Assembly (NCBI RefSeq): GCF_046600715.1
Contig: NZ_JBJMAV010000004.1
Span: forward strand, 186,001-250,000
Direction: 5' to 3'
Length of the DNA: 64,000 nt
From: Lysobacter_C viscosus
GTDB lineage: Bacteria > Pseudomonadota > Gammaproteobacteria > Xanthomonadales > Xanthomonadaceae
Below, piece by piece: positions 63,905-64,000 of the stretch; within the stretch, counting starts at the first letter, position 1, and each line of letters begins with the position of its first letter. The notes below the pieces were generated by a model. The model made no database searches. It was not told the origin of the DNA and saw nothing but the letters and a program-made list of their open reading frames with translations. Made by a program: the position numbers and the translations under genes.

Positions 63905-64000
63905 ACCAGCGCACCCGCACCGTCACCGGCGCCGCCAACACGGCCAACGCGTCCAGTATCGGCGACACCGGTGGTACTGCCCCGGGCGTCCTCGAACGCA
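63901..64000 (+). CDS. Start of next operon gene, probably cyclopropane-fatty-acyl-phospholipid synthase-like
   Basis: Only the first 33 codons are visible (MNQRTRTVTGAANTANASSI, GDTGGTAPGVLER...), an unconserved N-terminus. The ATG overlaps the DUF1365 stop by four bases. From the usual order of such loci a CFA-synthase-like methyltransferase is expected, but nothing in the visible part proves it. Confidence 0.4.
   Translation, partial: MNQRTRTVTGAANTANASSIGDTGGTAPGVLER

Overview
The window is a piece of a high-GC gammaproteobacterial chromosome, most likely Xanthomonadaceae of the Lysobacter/Luteimonas kind. I infer this from the gene order pyrH-frr-uppS-cdsA-dxr-rseP-bamA-lpxD-fabZ-lpxA-lpxB-rnhB-dnaE, a penicillin-acylase-type hydrolase, a subtilase autotransporter, and many long palindromes built on GTAGGAGCGACGTAAGTCGCGA-type arms, which are typical of this family. 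No rRNA, tRNA, phage or CRISPR array was seen.

Region 1 (1-10.2 kb) is accessory. After the end of an endonuclease I gene, a secreted alpha/beta hydrolase and a chromate transporter, there is a run of small, mostly minus-strand genes: thioesterase, DUF6404-like membrane protein, secreted hydrolase, TonB-C lipoprotein, 61-residue membrane protein, broken acetyltransferase and a lipoprotein. They are separated by remnants of integron attC recombination sites and by a second family of about 50-base palindromes (GGGTCAGAGT...ACTCTGACCC). It reads as a decayed gene-cassette array. No integrase lies in the window. A 171-base segment is duplicated at 7971 and 9833.

Region 2 (10.2-12.8 kb) is visibly richer in A+T. 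It holds a two-gene module, an OLD-like ATPase/TOPRIM nuclease and an HNH protein, placed directly behind dnaE. It is a candidate phage-defence module.

Region 3 (12.8-34.1 kb) is the minus-strand core block for envelope and replication: pyrH, frr, uppS, cdsA, dxr, rseP, bamA, lpxD, fabZ, lpxA, lpxB, rnhB and dnaE. It is interrupted by a cation-efflux gene between pyrH and frr. Between rnhB and dnaE sit a ToxR/CadC-like regulator with TPR repeats, a small protein, a DUF1232-like protein and a 0.5-kb tandem array of giant REP hairpins.

Region 4 (34.4-42.4 kb) is a plus-strand insertion that separates tsf from pyrH. It carries a FecI-type sigma factor, FecR, a transducer-type TonB receptor and an S8 autotransporter.

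Region 5 (43-51.5 kb) contains tsf and rpsB, then the divergent operon map-glnD-dapD-arsC-like-dapE. RpsB has an acidic/Ala/Lys tail and DapD has a histone-H1-like N-terminal extension of about 96 residues.

Region 6 (51.7-58.8 kb) holds a penicillin acylase homologue, an apparent asparagine-codon attenuator leader in front of a wrecked asnB 3' end, a DUF808 membrane protein, tpm and parC.

Region 7 (59.3-64 kb) is an ECF sigma/anti-sigma pair driving a lipid-modification operon (desaturase, FAD oxidoreductase, DUF1365 and the start of a likely cyclopropane-synthase-like gene). It resembles photo-oxidative-stress and furan-fatty-acid loci.
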